Shown here: in pieces, positions 36,201 through 48,692 of the stretch
Layout of the letters: every line of letters starts with the position of its first letter
How positions within the stretch are numbered: the first letter of the stretch is position 1
Source: Isoetes taiwanensis
Lineage: Eukaryota > Streptophyta > Lycopodiopsida > Isoetales > Isoetaceae
Length of the DNA stretch: 64,000 bases
NCBI GenBank assembly: GCA_021234155.1
Contig: JAJEKV010000011.1
Coordinates: 5,475,132 to 5,539,131 of the forward strand
Direction: 5' to 3'
Notes under the pieces: generated by a model
Told to the model about the DNA's origin: nothing
Database searches by the model: none
What the model saw: the letters and a program-made list of their open reading frames with translations, nothing else
Program-made: the position numbers and the translations under genes

Positions 36201-36420
36201 TAGATTCGATCATATTCGCTTCAACTACAACGAAACGATATCAAAGTACTACTCATTGGAAAGCTCTCGATGAGAGGAATCCAATGGCATAGGCCTGACC
36301 TTCATCCGACCCCTTTGCTGCAAGTTACGAGCTTTTGAAGATAATTACAAAAAAGAAGCTTCCTCGAAATTCCTTTGGTGCCACCTCATTACTTAAATGA
36401 GGATGCCACCTCTACTCCTT

Positions 36421-38132
36421 TCTCTATAAAGATTCGGCCATTTTGTCCAAACAAAAATTACTTGAAATCTTCTCTGTAACCCAGATGATAGAAACCGATG
36501 GAAAAAGGCAGAGCAAAGCATCAACATTGCTGAGTTAGATAAGAGTAAAAACAAGAAAAAATAGGAATTGATATTGGGCCCAGTAAACTCAAGAATCTGG
36601 CCATCGGTTGGGAGCCATGACTTTCAAGATCAAAACTAAGGTCTAAAAAGAAATTGCAAATCTGAATTCCCTTCTATGAGAAGGACTCTGATTACATCTC
36701 TTGTGGCATGGATAGAAGTATGCTCAAACTAATCACTTTGGCATATTCTTTTATACTTAGTATTATTTAAACTTACTAAGATATGCATTTTTCATGTGTT
36801 CCACTAGAACTTCTCGACCACATGATCGTTGAACGTTGCTCGTAGCACGCTGGGCAAAAGTATGCTGGTAGGGTACAAAAAAACGCAACTGCAACACTTA
36901 GATCAGCACCCTCCTAATATTCTATCATAGTATTCCACTTATCATTCATTGGAGTTGTTACATATTTCTATTGATTACCTAATTACCATGTGCTAGTACC
37001 AGTAACACTCTAAACAAGCTGCCATACGGGGTAATGTGTTCGGATGCCTGCTTTTGTACCCCACTAGCATACTTTTGCCCCGCAGCAAACTCACCTTTGC
37101 TGCCTATATCCTTAATTAGATAGGAATTGTACATAAAGGTTACCAAAAAAAAGCATGCTCTAACGTTCTTGACTAACTGGACCAGTTGATGATGACATGT
37201 CTTCTTGGTACTTGCAAGATCTAAAACAATGTAGAGATTGCAAGGAGATGCTTTGAGCAAATGGTTCTCTTTAAATCCATTGTGTACTTATGGCTATGTG
37301 TTAGTGACAATCGTTTACGTAGGCATCCATAAGATCAACCTCCATATTTGCAGTTGATAATGGGTTCAACTTTTAGAAGTTTTGAACTAACACCAAGCAT
37401 CACATACACATCATTTCGAACTTACATGGAGTCGATAGAGAGAAATGTTTGCGGCAATAAATTTTTTATATCATCTTATTTTGGCTTTGTTGTTATGTAA
37501 GATTGGATTGTTGACAAAATAAAATAACTTTTCAACTTTTATTGCGGGCCATTGATGGAGAGAATATATCCCGTATTGTGCCAGATCAAGGGCCTCAAAT
37601 TTCTTATGCCTTCACCCCATCGAAACTTGCAATGGTGCAAAACAACTATTTCAACCATTGTCGAAGCAAACAAAATGGGGAGGGGTTGGGGACACGTCGA
37701 AAAAGGGCGAACGTCGAGGTCACACTAGCTTCGTCAGAGAGAGCCGAAAAGATTTGCAGCCCAGAGAAGCCCTCAGTCCCCTGTGGAAGCATGTGACAGA
37801 ATTCCTGGTGCAAGCATGTGCTGGCTGAACAACTGCAACGGATTCGGGCGCTGCCCAAAGAAGCAACACAAAAAGCCGCTGCCCAAGCAGCTCCAATTTC
37901 GTACGGCATATCTTTCAGAAATTCTCAAACTAACAATTTCTTAATAGCAATCTCTTAATAGCAATCTCTGGAATATGCCATAATATGGCATATGTTGTTA
38001 TGATGGCTCTCTATTCATGTCTCCCTCTGTTCCTCGATGCCACAGATCTTCAACTCCGGTGCCACAGATCTTCAATTCCCGTGCCTACTACCTACAGGAA
38101 AAAAAAAATCTTTGCCAATTTAAATTAGTACA
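36421..38132. other. Intergenic region right of the tandem duplication
   Basis: No supported gene. An inverted repeat pair at 36852-36880 and 37053-37081 is reported separately. The plus-strand frame at 37542-37796 and its antisense partner show no recognisable motif. Confidence 0.5.
36852..37081. repeat. Inverted-repeat pair, MITE-like
   Basis: GGGCAAAAGTATGCT at about 36853 is repeated inverted (AGCATACTTTTGCCC) at about 37065, with near-matching GGTACAAAA inner extensions. The ends face outward about 230 bp apart. No coding sequence lies between them, and a target duplication is not clear. Confidence 0.45.
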
Positions 38133-38447
38133 CTATGGTTTTGAATTGCAATAGATGAAATTTTCAGAATTACGCGGCATCATGCTCTTGAAATCTGAGA
38201 ACCCAATTTTACCATCTCCGTCCAAGTCCATATTTTGCACAATTCTTCTGCAATCTCGAATCTTTGCATCCTTCAAAATGCCCAGCCTTTCCAAAACAGG
38301 CCGCAATTGATAAACCCATCGTTGTTCTTATCAAATACTCTAAACGCGTCCAATAATTCCTCTTCATTCTCTGCATAGTTTTGTTCCGAAGAACAGAACA
38401 TGCTAAAAATTTCCTCAAAATTAATGCATCCATCTCCATCACTATCC

Positions 38448-38877
38448 TGTGAAAAATTCAATAATAACTTGATAAGGAGCACAACAAGTTTACTTAGATA
38501 AGCTCAATAACAATTTAAGCAAAAGCACTATTGAATAACAGCCAATAATTCAATGGTCAATGGTTTGAGGATCGATAACAAATGGGTATAATGTAGACTG
38601 CATTATAGTGATACTGAACATCCAATTCAAACACAGACGGGCACCCTATACATCCGAAATAGCTCCTCCTCAAATATGTATGCACCGATCTGCACCGACC
38701 ATCAATTTCGTCAGTGTGATCTGGTCGGTTCGAAGTTTTCCAACTTCGGCTCCATGAAGCTGCCTATTTTTCATGTGTCCAGGTGTATCCATACAATATT
38801 AAATAAAACTGCCTTAAGGTTGAACCATTAAGCATTAAAATATGAATATGGACCATGAGACGATTTTACATTTCACA
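38448..38877 (-). repeat. Copia 3' LTR
   Basis: 430-bp LTR with TG...CA ends, paired with 43434-43847. It carries a longer version of the GACGGGCACCC region than its partner. Confidence 0.9.
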
Positions 38878-38937
38878 CTCCTCCTTCCATTTCATATTTT
38901 TATCTCTTTCTGTCTGTGTGCCCATTGATTAAACAGA

Positions 38938-39340
38938 GCTGTGCATCATCATTCTATCTCTGAGTTCTCAATCATGCTGCATTGTTATTTGATCAGTACT
39001 ACACCATAATATATTATTTTTGAAACCTGGTTTATCAAGCATGTTATCAACCTGTGTCAGCAACCTGCTAGCAACCTGTGTCTGTGACTATCAAAACCTG
39101 CTAGCAACCTGTGTCTGTGACTATCAAATCATTTCTGAAATGTGCAAATAGGGCTGTGCATCATCATTCTATCTCTGATTTTTCAATCATACTGCCTTTT
39201 TTATTTGAGCAATACTACACCATATTATATTATTTCTGAGTTCTAGTTTATCAAACATGCCATCAATCAACCTGTGTCAGCAACCTGCTAACAACCTGTG
39301 TCTGTGATCATCAAATCATTTCTGAAATGTGCAAACTTTT
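38938..39340. repeat. ~215-bp direct repeat in the copia 3' region
   Basis: GCTGTGCATCATCATTCTAT starts at 38938 and again at 39153, each followed by AACCTGTGTCAGCAACCTGC. The second copy overlaps the end of the RNase H frame, so the first is probably a local duplication of the element's 3' end. Confidence 0.7.
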
Positions 39341-42300
39341 GCTCAACCAGTGCTTTTGCGAATATGTCTGCAACCTGCATTGACGTATGAACATATTCCA
39401 TCTTGATGTACTGTTTCTCTGCTAAATCTCTGATAAAGTGAATGTGCAACTCAATATGCTTTGTTCTCTCATGATATACAGGATTTTTAACAACTGCCAT
39501 GCAACTCAAACTGTCAGTTAGAATTTTTGTAGGTGTAGATTGTATACAGCCAAGTTCTTCTACTAGTCTTCTCAACCAAGCTATCTCTTTTGCAACTAAT
39601 GAGCTGGCAGCATACTCAGCTTCTGCAGAAGACATGGCTACAACATTTTGCCTTTTGCTTCTTCAACATATTACACTGCCACCAAAGAGTACAGCATATC
39701 CACTTGTAGATTTTCTTGTAGCCAAATCTCCTCCCCAATCTACATCACTATATGCACACAAAGTTTGATCTTGACTGTTATAAGTGATTTCAAAATCAGA
39801 AGTCCCTTTTAAATATCGGAGCACTCATTTTGCAGCTATCCAGTGTACGTTTCTTGCATCATGGCAGTACCTGCTTAATATATTCACAGCAAATGCTATA
39901 TCAGGCCTAGTGTTGTTTGCTAAATAGAGTAAGCAACCAATGAGCTCCCTATAAGGAATATTTTGCATGTCTATTGCTGTCCCATCTGCACAATCAGCGG
40001 ACAACCTGTGTCCAGGCACTATAGGTGTTCTTACAACTTTTGCATCCTGCATACTAAACCGTTTTAGCATATTCTGATATTTTTCCCCTGTCTCAGTTTT
40101 AGAATTCTTTCTTGTCTATTCCTGTAAACTTCAATGCCAAGGAAATATCTGAGTTCTCCTAAATCCGCCATTTGAAATTTTTGTTTCAAAACATTCTTGC
40201 AGTGACTCAAACATTCCATGTTGCTACTTGCCATTATACAATCATCTACATATAATGCTATTATGCACATATTGTTTTCATTTTGAAACTTGTAGAGATT
40301 ACTGTCATTTTTGAGTCTATCAAATCCTTGTTCTCTCAATTTTCCTCAAACCCAGGAGCCTGTCTCATATATATTTCCTCTTCCAACTTGGCATTTAAAA
40401 ACACTGTTTTGACATCCATATGATGCAATTCCCAATTCAGTGCATTTGCTATTGATAGTAGAGTTCTTAAACTTGTTAATTTTACAACTGAAGAGAATAT
40501 TTCGTTGTAATCTTTTCCCTTTTCCTGAGTGAATCATTGCGCAACCAATCGAGCTTTGAATCTCTGATTCCCATCAGCATCAGTTTTGATCTTGAAGATC
40601 CATCTATTCCCTACAACATTTCTGTCACTTGGGCATACGTTCCTGTTTGTTTGAATGAGTCCATCTCTTCGCCCATGGCTGTGATCCACTTATCCTTATC
40701 GCATGAACTCATAGCTTCATGGAATGTGTTTGGAACTATGGCATTTTCTAACAGCGCTAGAATATGTTCTGGATCATCAAATGCCTTATCTAATCTCGTA
40801 CTTTTACTACTTTCATGTCTTCCATATTGTCCCTCAACTACTCCGCCACTCTCTTTGAGTTTTTCAATTTCAGTTTTCCATTTCTTTAACCCCAAATGCT
40901 TTTCCACATTTTCTGAAATTTTATCCTCTGATACATCGTGTTCTTGAGTATGCAAATCAGCAGGAAACTCATTCCGTGCATGAAAATAAGAGGGCAGCTC
41001 ATTCTTTTCATCATCACTATCAAGATCAATGACATTTTTATTCTTTTCAATGGATTCTATGGCTGTTTTGTTTGCTTGTCCCTTTTTATGTACATTTCTA
41101 TCTTTATACAATGTATCTTCATCAAACACAATATCCCTGCTAATAATGATTTGATTTAACTTGGGAACATATATTCTATATCCTTTTGACTCTTCATCAT
41201 AACCAACAAGGTAGCCTATATCAGCCTTATCATCCAATTTTCTTCTAACTTCTTTCGGTATATGAATATAGCCCAAACATCCATATGTTCTCAAAAAATC
41301 ATAATCAACACTAACCTTTTGATCAGACCACATAAGTTCTGGAATATTTCCATGCAAGCTAGTTGAACGCAATTTATTGTGAATCATTACTGTTGTTTTA
41401 AGTGCCTCTTCCCACAGTTTGTTTGGCAGCCCAGAGAATTTGAGCATAGATCTCACAGCATCCAGCAAGGTTCGATTCTTTCTTTAAGGTACTCCATTTT
41501 GTTGTGGTGTAAATCTGCAGGTCAATTGTCTTTTGATCCCTCTTGCAACACAAAATTGTTTAAACTTGCCTGAAAGATATTCTCCTCCTCTGTTTGATCT
41601 AATACATTTGACTTTCTTTCCACTTTGTCTTTCAACCTCCGTGACAAATAGCTTTAGAGCATCTAAAGCTTGATTCTTCCTGGTTAAACAATAACTTTTA
41701 CATTTTTTGCTATGATCATCAATAAAAGTAATAAAATAGCGTTTCCCTGATCTCCCTTTAATGTTCAATGGCCCACATAGATCCGTGTGAATAAGTTTCA
41801 AGATTTCTTGGGCCCTATATTTGGTTCTTGAAAATGGGAGCCTACTTATTTTACCCAACATACATCCTTCACAAATATGATGAGTTTTATCGTCTTCTCC
41901 TTTACATTGTATAATTCCCTTCTTTATCATGAATTTAATATTGTTATAGTGAGTGTGTGCCAATCGACCATGCCATTTTTCAATATCAGGAATTACTACT
42001 GTATTTATGCTATCAAATGTAATCTGAAACAAGTTTCCAACACGTTTGGCAAAGAATCTCAATTCATTGTTCAAGTAAACTTTACATCCTTGATCATCAA
42101 AAACGAGTTTATAACCGAGATCCACTAACCGACAAACTGAAATCAGATTTTTAATAAGAGTTGGCACACATAAAACATTTGGAATATCTACTATATTCCC
42201 TTTCAAATCTAGCAGCTGCAAAAATCCACATCCTTCTATTGTTTGCATGCTTCCATCTCCAACTTGTACATGCCTTGATTTAGCAGCTACAACATTCTTG

Positions 42301-42392
42301 AGTAGATCAGTAGATGTCACTACTGATCTCTCAGCTCCACTATCAACTACAATCACATCATGCTTGTGATTAGTGTCAAAATTTAGAATCAT
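39288..42392 (-). pseudogene. Copia pol: protease, integrase, RT, RNase H (frame-broken)
   Basis: In order on the minus strand: retropepsin with VVDSGAERSVV (about 42300), GAG-pre-integrase WHGRLAHTHYNN, and the integrase core HTDLCGPL...FIDDHSKK ending at FTPQQNGVP (41484). The integrase continues in a new frame from 41468 (KLWEEALKTTVMIHNKL to IISRDIVFDED). RT follows with the YVDD active site in IIALYVDDCIMASS (about 40260), then RNase H with SSAEAEYAA and a final ADIFAKAL (39288-39635). At least four frame breaks separate these parts, so no functional polyprotein can be made. Confidence 0.92.
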
Positions 42393-43368
42393 CTAATGAA
42401 CACACAAGCTTTACGTCATCATCATCCTCCTCTTTTTCAGATTTTTCTTCTTCCCTTGCTATATTTATACCAGCAGCATGTCCCCTTTTAGCTCCTCCTC
42501 TACCTCTTTGGTTTGTATTCGCTGATCCACCTCTGCCTCTTCCCTTATTTACTTTGGGGCTGGGGCATTTAGCTGCCATATGACCTTTGCTTCCACAGTT
42601 ATAACATGTAACTTCTACATTCAATTTAGGACTGTTTGATTTTATGTGTCCTACTTCATGGCAATAGTAACATGTGATCTTTTTTTATGTTTGTCCTTTA
42701 TTCCTTACTGCATACAAAATCTCAGAAGCATCCTCTTCTAATTTATTTACCTTCCTTTGTTCAACTTCTGTCCTAATCATATTTTCTGCTCCTGTCCTAG
42801 TTTTTGCGACATTTCTTATCAGCAAAGCCAAATGCTCATTTGAGGAGACAGCACGTGCAATGGCAAGCACTTGATATATCTGATTAATATTAACTCCGGC
42901 TCCTTCCAAATCAGCAATTATGTTGTCAAATTTATTGAAGAAATCTGAGATATCTTCATCATCATGAAATTTTAGGCTTCTCAACTCATTTTCTAGAACA
43001 TCTATTTGAGAGGTTGACTTAGCTTAAGACCACATTTGACGAGGAGACATACCTCTGAGTTTGAGCATGATTGTAGGACTAACCTTACTGCAAATAATCC
43101 CTTTAGCTTCCTTGATTTTTGCAGACCTGTTTGCTGATCCAGAGCTTGTGCCTTTTCCAGTAGCTTCAGAAGTTCCTGAGAAAGCTCCTCCAATACCTGC
43201 ACCTGCAGTAGAGTTAGCAGCTGCACCACTGTTAGCAGAAGTTGCACCATCTGCATTACCTTCTGCTACATCTGGATCTACCAATTCCCATAGATCCTCT
43301 ACTTCCAAAATATGCATAATTTGTTGCTTCCATATTTGAAAGCCTGATCCTCCCTTATAGACCTCCAC
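42376..43368 (-). pseudogene. Copia gag with CCHC zinc knuckle (frame-broken)
   Basis: Gag starts at 43368 with a UBN2-like segment containing FQIWKQQIMHILEVEDLWEL. It continues after a frame break at 42984-42685 (HDDEDISDFFNKFDNIIADL) and again at 42624-42376, where CYNCGSKGHMAAKC is a canonical CX2CX4HX4C knuckle. An arginine/glycine-rich stretch follows the knuckle. It lies immediately downstream of the primer-binding site. Confidence 0.88.
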
Positions 43369-43433
43369 AGCACTAAGTAAGCTTGCTCCAAACCTGCTTG
43401 CGATTGTAGAATTTAAGTGGCTCTGATACCAAT

Positions 43434-43847
43434 TGTGAAAAATTCAATAATAACTTGATAAGGAGCACAACACGTTTACTTAGATAAGCTCAATAACAAT
43501 TGAAACAAAAGCACTATTGAATAACAGCCAATAATTCAACGTTTGAGGATCGATAACAAATGGGTATAATGTGGACTGCATTATAGTGATACTGAACACC
43601 CAATTCAAATATCCGAAATAGCTCCTCCTCAAATCTGTATGCACCGATTTGCACCGACCATTAATTCCATCAGTGTATTTCAAGCCTGATCCGGTCGGTT
43701 CGAAGTTTTCCAACTTCGGCTCCATGAAGCTGCATATTTTTTATATGTCCAGGTGTATCCATACAATATTAAATAAAACTGCCTTAAGGTTGAACCATTA
43801 ACCATTAAAATATGAATATGGACCATGAGACGATTTTATATTTCACA
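43434..43847 (-). repeat. Copia 5' LTR
   Basis: 414-bp LTR with TGTGAA...TTCACA ends, adjacent to the tRNA-Met primer site on its left. The target duplication TATCC follows at 43848-43852. Confidence 0.92.
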
Positions 43848-44341
43848 TATCCACCAAATTCATCATTTTTGTGAGCTCTTCATCGGACACAACAGAACCG
43901 ATTTTGAGCATTATGAGGCCAAGGTCCTTACATGTTAATCCATCGCAATTTCCATCAAAAATTGTAAAAATCTTTAGCAATTCGCTCTCCAAGACTGCCT
44001 TGATTCTGCCATCTCCTCAATTCTGGTGAATGATGCAAGAATGCTTGTTTATTTTGCTTGTGCATCTAGATTCACTTACTTGCTCGGGCATGTGGTTAAA
44101 ATGGGTTCACATGAACCATTATCTAACTTTGCCACGCCATCATATAGACCAACACGACGGTCCACGAGGGTGAGATGTTCATATGTGTTCTATTTTTTGT
44201 CGATGGTGGACATGGTTTTGAAGGGGGTTTTGCAACCGGTTACTTCACCGCTCACCAAACCGTGTCCTCAGAATGAGCAAATGCATCCTCAGAATGGATG
44301 AGTAAACGATTCTGTCCCGATTTTCTTCATCGATATCAGAG

Positions 44342-45140
44342 ATGGAGGACGAACAAATGCTGGCTTTGATTGCAGATGAGATTCTTGCACACATTAGACG
44401 AAGAAGACACGTTCTGTTCACTAGATTCTATAGAAGGTTACAAAGATTGAGGAGAGTTAGGTCTCTGCTCCAGTGTGCACACATGTTGCCATTGTTTTCA
44501 GGGAGTGCAAGCATCCTGTTGATATCAGAGCTTGTTCAAAGGCTTGATTGTAATTCATCTAGTTGGTATATTCGTCCTAGATCTTTGCATTTTTGGCATC
44601 ATTGGATACATGAGGTGGACTTGGGAGATGTAAATCAATACCCAGAATTATTTCGAATGGATGCATCTTGCTTCTGTGCATTATGTGACCGCGTAGCCCA
44701 TTTGATGCAAACAAATCCACCACAAGGATTGAGAAACATTCCTAACAGGTGGACTCCCCCTGCAAAATAGGTAGCAGTAGCATTGAATAAGTATGCAACA
44801 GGTTCATCTTTGTTGTAGGTGAGTACACAATTTGGTGTTGGAAGGTCAACAGTTTTGAAGTATTGTTCGAAGTTCGTAGAAGCCGTGATTCTCACGATGA
44901 GAAGTTTAGTGGGATGGCCAGATAATTTAGAGGGAATAAAGTCAGGATTTGAAAGGTACAGGTGTTTCCCAAACTGTATTGGAACTATTGATGTTACACA
45001 TCTCAAATTTCATCTTCCTGGGAATGCTGCAGCTCCAGACTACTATGATAAGGACAAGAATTACAGTATAGGAATGCAAGCTGTTGTATCCATGGAAGGA
45101 AAATTCTTAGACGTGTCAGTGGGATTAAACGGGAGAAAAT
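44342..45140 (+). pseudogene. PIF/Harbinger transposase, truncated
   Basis: One reading frame from 44342 carries a HARBI1-like transposase: the N-terminal helical region, FGVGRSTVLKYCSKF (helix-turn-helix-like), then the first part of the DDE_Tnp_4 domain, NCIGTIDVTHLKF and NYSIGMQAVVSMEGKFLDVSVG. Two in-frame TAG codons (44768 and 44816) interrupt it. One is within PPAK-VAVALNKYATGSS and looks like CAG to TAG. The domain stops abruptly at about 45135, before the second and third catalytic acidic residues. The next recognisable gene is the DUF7869 gene, so this truncation may mark the left edge of that module. Confidence 0.85.
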
Positions 45141-45481
45141 CATGGAAACGAGAGCAAAAGGAATATTCCTTAAAGATTCCTTTTTTTTTACAAAAAGGGG
45201 GTAAAATGAGGTAAAAAAAAAGTTGCCTGAAATTCAATTTTGACCCCCCCAAATGATAAGTTTTTTTGTGGAACGAAAGAATTGACTTTTTTAAAGTGAC
45301 ACTTTTCTTAGCAAATAGAATGTTCTTGAAGTATGTTTTTTTGAGAGAAACTCTAATTTCAAAGGATAAAATATTTAACAAAAAATTGAAGTAAAGTCTG
45401 TAACTGATATTGTAGTATTCTCAAAATTTGAAGATAAAATCTTCATATTCACATGCAAAATTTACAGACTTTTTCTAAGAC
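45141..45481. other. AT-rich segment 3' of the DUF7869 gene
   Basis: No gene. It holds a 14-bp palindrome AAGGAATATTCCTT (45158-45171) and T/A homopolymer runs. CAAAAAGGGGGTAAAA and GAGGTAAAAAAAAA at 45191-45220 resemble, in the same orientation, CAAAAAGGAGGTAAAAAAAA at 53185 on the far side of the methyltransferase gene. It could contain the left end of a mobile module, but no target duplication was found. Confidence 0.4.
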
Positions 45482-48400
45482 TCAGTTATGTGCAAAAGTG
45501 TGAGGAGTGATGAAGGAGGGATCCAGGACGTCATCATATTCATTTATGCCATCCTCATCTCCTTCACTTCTTTCACTGTCACTCGAGGAAGTACTTGAGT
45601 TGTCTTCCTTATCACTATCAACAGAGGGTGAAGCATTGCCACCACCACTCCCTTCTTCATCCTCTTCCTCGTAATTACAAGCCTTTTTAAGCAAATTGAT
45701 AGTTTTCTGGCGCAGACGATTGTCTGATTTCAATTTGAATCATAGCATAATATAGTCACATCACTTAAGCTCAGCTCATCCATACAACCCACTTTCTTAG
45801 ACTTCCTCCCTTTTCCTTGACTTCTCATTTCTAATTCATACCTACCTTCAAAAGCATTTTCTGAACGTGTCGCCAGCCAGTGAATCTTGAGTTTAGTTAA
45901 TAAGCCTTCCTCCTTGACTGTATCAAGAACTTTTGCTATCCAAAAGGGTCGACCTTTGTCATCTTCCTCAGTTGGAAGAGCAATCAGCATACCTTTGGCA
46001 ATTTCTGTGATATTGCCTTGAGGCTCATTCCTACGTCTTGGTCCAAGGTAGATGACTCGGTCCTCATCTTCCTCTGCTACAGGTGCTAATGTAGCATTGC
46101 TTGGACCTGCCGTTGAAACGTGACTTGGTTGATGGAAGGTATCAGACCATTGAAACAGTTCTTGCAACTGTCTTAGAGCTAGCTTTTGCAAGACAGCTTT
46201 TTGGTCAAGAAAGAAATTTGTCCACCACACTTGATCTTCTTCTGAGAAGTACTTGAAGCCCGAGGAAGTGCCATTTTCAATGGCTTTTAGAGATGTCAAT
46301 GGGGTACTTTTCTTCTGTTTGGACTCCTTAGGATTTTTGAGAGGAAGTTGCTCAGCACGCTCTATGAGGCAATGGTCTGGAACAAATTTAAGGAAGTGCA
46401 ATCCACTCCAATCCTTAGTTGTGGTGTACTTCTTCCCCTGTAAGAAGCTTTGTCCATCCTTCAAGTAGAACTTGATGTGATGTTGAAAGGTAAGATCATT
46501 CAACTTGTTCACAACTAGTTCTCTACCTGAACGTTGAGGAAAAACAAACTCTCTAAAGTCTGCAGTCTCTTTAAGAAGTTCGACCACTGGAACATGAGTG
46601 TAAGAATCTTCAATGATTCGAACTAAAGTAGGAAGACAAAAAGCTTTCTTCCTTCTAAGGCGCATAGAAAATCTGCTGAACATCTGGTCAATCTGATCAT
46701 GGGTGTGCCCTACAAGCAAAAATCCGAGCTTTACTTTTCTGAAGATCCTTAGCTCCACTAGCATAGCACAATAAGCAAAGAGTGTTTGATTCTTGTTCTC
46801 TCTTGTAGTGTTGTCAAGTTCCAAGTAGAGCACGGGTGGTAGTTGCTCTTGCTCACACAGGACCTTGTTAAGGATTGTAATTGTCAGGTTTGGGTCACCA
46901 TGCAAGTTTGGATACGTCAAACATACTTTGCACTTTAAACTTCCTTTGAAGACCATGGCTCCCACAAGGTGGACTTTAACAAAACATTCCTCTGGCACAT
47001 CTTTTGGAATATTTAGGAAATGGGGTAGAGTTGTCTTTTTCTGATCCATTCCATCAATTACAATAGACATGTATTGCAATGGACGTTCGAGTGCTTTTTT
47101 TCTGTGCTTGGCGAGCCTTCTTCTCTCTGCTGCTTGTTGTTCATGATGTCTGGCAAGATTCTGTTGCACAATATCTGTAAAAGAAATCAGGTTAAAAAAT
47201 TTTCTTCAAAGCAAGTGATAGGATGGAGGACATGAGCTTACTTCTTTCGACCTCTGTCTTTGCAGTTTCTCGTTGATTTTTTAATTCTGCACATCTTGAG
47301 CAAACAGACACTCTATGTCTTCTTGGAATTTTCACAAGGCCAAATTCACTTTTCCACAGTCTGGTGAAGTATGAGTAAGAGATGTGCTGAAACTGAATGC
47401 ATGTCTCTTTGTATTCTTTGAAGACGTCCTTTTTTGTAATATTGTCTGTGAGATGATACATGTTGCTATTAGGCAACTTCTCACATGTCTCTCTAAAATA
47501 TTTCTCCATCCATGTAACAAAGAGCCGGTGGCATGCATAGTTACAACTCTTCTTGGACCCACGGTGATCATCAATTTTTGGGTTTTGTCCATCTTTTTGT
47601 GTATTCGAGACATTCTTGTGGACCCTAAATGGTGGACAACCATGAAGCATTTTTGGCAAACTTGTTCACGGTTAATGTAGTGCAAGAAGGTGTTGCGGTC
47701 TGGTCTTACATGATAAGCTAAGTAGGCATTCTGGTCTGCCAATGTCATTGAATCAGAAGTTGTCTCTAACCGCCGTAATTTGACCATGTTAAATCTGTTG
47801 ATGCAACCCAATGAGCAAACATTTAGTTCTCGTGAGTTTTCTCATTTTGTGTTCATCCATAAGGTTTCTTCTTCTTACAGAGGAGCATGCTCTCAAACCA
47901 AAATCCACCTTGAATTTCTTTGAAGATTGGCTGGAGAACATGTAATCTCGTTGTTCCTCGTTGGTGTCTTCATCTTCTGATGAAACTTCTACTCTAGGGG
48001 TGACTTCCTCTGTCCTGAGTGGTGTGTTTGTAGAGGAAAACAGACCACGTGAAGTTGTTCCCGGAAAAGGCGGTAGCACAGTGTTAAAGGATGGTGATGG
48101 CCCATAAGAGGTTGTGGCATGTTTGTTTTTGTACCATCCCGAAAAGGAGTTTTTGCAAACATCTCTTTTTATTGGATTTGGAATTCTACAAATCCATGTG
48201 TCACAACCGTTGTGTGAAGAGGAGTACATGCTGCAGCATCGTCCTCATTTGTAGTGAAGTCCTGGTGAGAGAAATTGTAGTGAATCTCACAGTCTTCTGT
48301 GTTTTCTGTGTTCCTTGTATATTTGAATGAAGGGGGCGAAACTACAAAAAAGGGGAGGGTAGCTTGTTCTTGAGCACCCGTTGTTGTGGAGCATCTGTAG

Positions 48401-48692
48401 GTCCGGGGGATGGAACGAAGGGTGGTGGCAGCATGCTCCGAACTTGTGGTGATGCTTTGGAAGGAGATGCCAGTGCACTGTCTACTGGACTTGGTGACGG
48501 TTGGAAGGGTGGTGGAAGTCTGTTACGTGCTGGACTCGGTGTGTCTTCGACAAGCAACAACGATGGAGTAGAGGTCGTAGTCGGAGAATGCAGATCTTCA
48601 GAAGAAATGACGTTCCCAAGCATGTCCTCAGAACTAGACGAGCTTGAGACAACAAAAGGTGGTGGAAGTTCGTTCACGAAGCGGTTCGTCAT
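45482..48692 (-). CDS. DUF7869-domain protein, possible transposase-like (frame-broken)
   Basis: The start at 48692 opens a proline/serine-rich segment with repeated LPPPF-SP motifs (48692-48342). A serine/acidic segment (48229-47789) and a cysteine-containing N domain follow (MVKLRRLETTSDS, REQVCQKCF, about 47811-47640), then CHRLFVTWMEKYF and SVCSRCAEL (about 47540-47270). An intron lies at 47241-47175 (GTAAGC...TTTACAG). The large exon 47174-45730 holds IVIDGMDQ, LDNTTRENKNQTLFAYC and GHTHDQIDQMFSRFS, the hallmarks I associate with DUF7869. A C-terminal SH3/BAH-like part (PFWIAKVLDTV) and an acidic tail (45733-45482) follow. Three frame breaks occur near 47800, 47600 and 45735. Spaced acidic residues Asp39, Asp119 and Asp161 of the large exon suggest an RNase-H-like fold; this is inference. 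Confidence 0.72.

Larger units (their letters stand above)
15446..36420. repeat. Tandem segmental duplication, unit 2
   Basis: This is the second unit, about 21 kb, or about 15.2 kb without the LINE insertion. It repeats the order of unit 1 from the lipase flank to the spacer after the satellite. Homology with unit 1 fades at about 36420. It retains the intact lipase, a longer gypsy fragment with its primer-binding site, and the intact LINE. Its satellite is shorter than in unit 1. Confidence 0.93.
38448..43847 (-). mobile_element. Ty1/copia LTR retrotransposon, defective
   Basis: A 5.4-kb element whose left LTR (38448-38877) and right LTR (43434-43847) both begin TGTGAAAAATTC and end TTTCACA. 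It is flanked by TATCC at 38443-38447 and 43848-43852. Coding runs on the minus strand, so the right LTR is the 5' LTR. The initiator-Met primer-binding site (TGGTATCAGAGCC) is next to it at 43419-43431. A purine tract (minus strand of 38878-38893) precedes the 3' LTR. The LTRs differ by several small indels and substitutions, so the insertion is not very young. The domain order protease-integrase-RT-RNase H fits Ty1/copia. Confidence 0.95.
38133..44012 (-). pseudogene. Calmodulin-like EF-hand gene split by a copia element
   Basis: Minus-strand coding DNA lies in two blocks, 44012-43853 and 38442-38133, with a Ty1/copia element and its TATCC target duplication between them. Read across the gap, it gives a calmodulin-like protein. 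A degenerate first EF-hand (IFDGNCDGL) is followed by loops DSDGDGCINFEE, DKNNDGFIN and DLDGDGKIGFSD. The insertion falls in the first aspartate codon of the second loop. A frameshift after DGFIN (near 38305) separates the last part, and no clear start codon precedes the first block. The function would have been calcium sensing, and this copy cannot make it. Confidence 0.85.

Noticed and set aside
37542-37796. Plus-strand 84-codon frame
   Set aside because: No motif, no homologue I recognise, and an equally long antisense frame.
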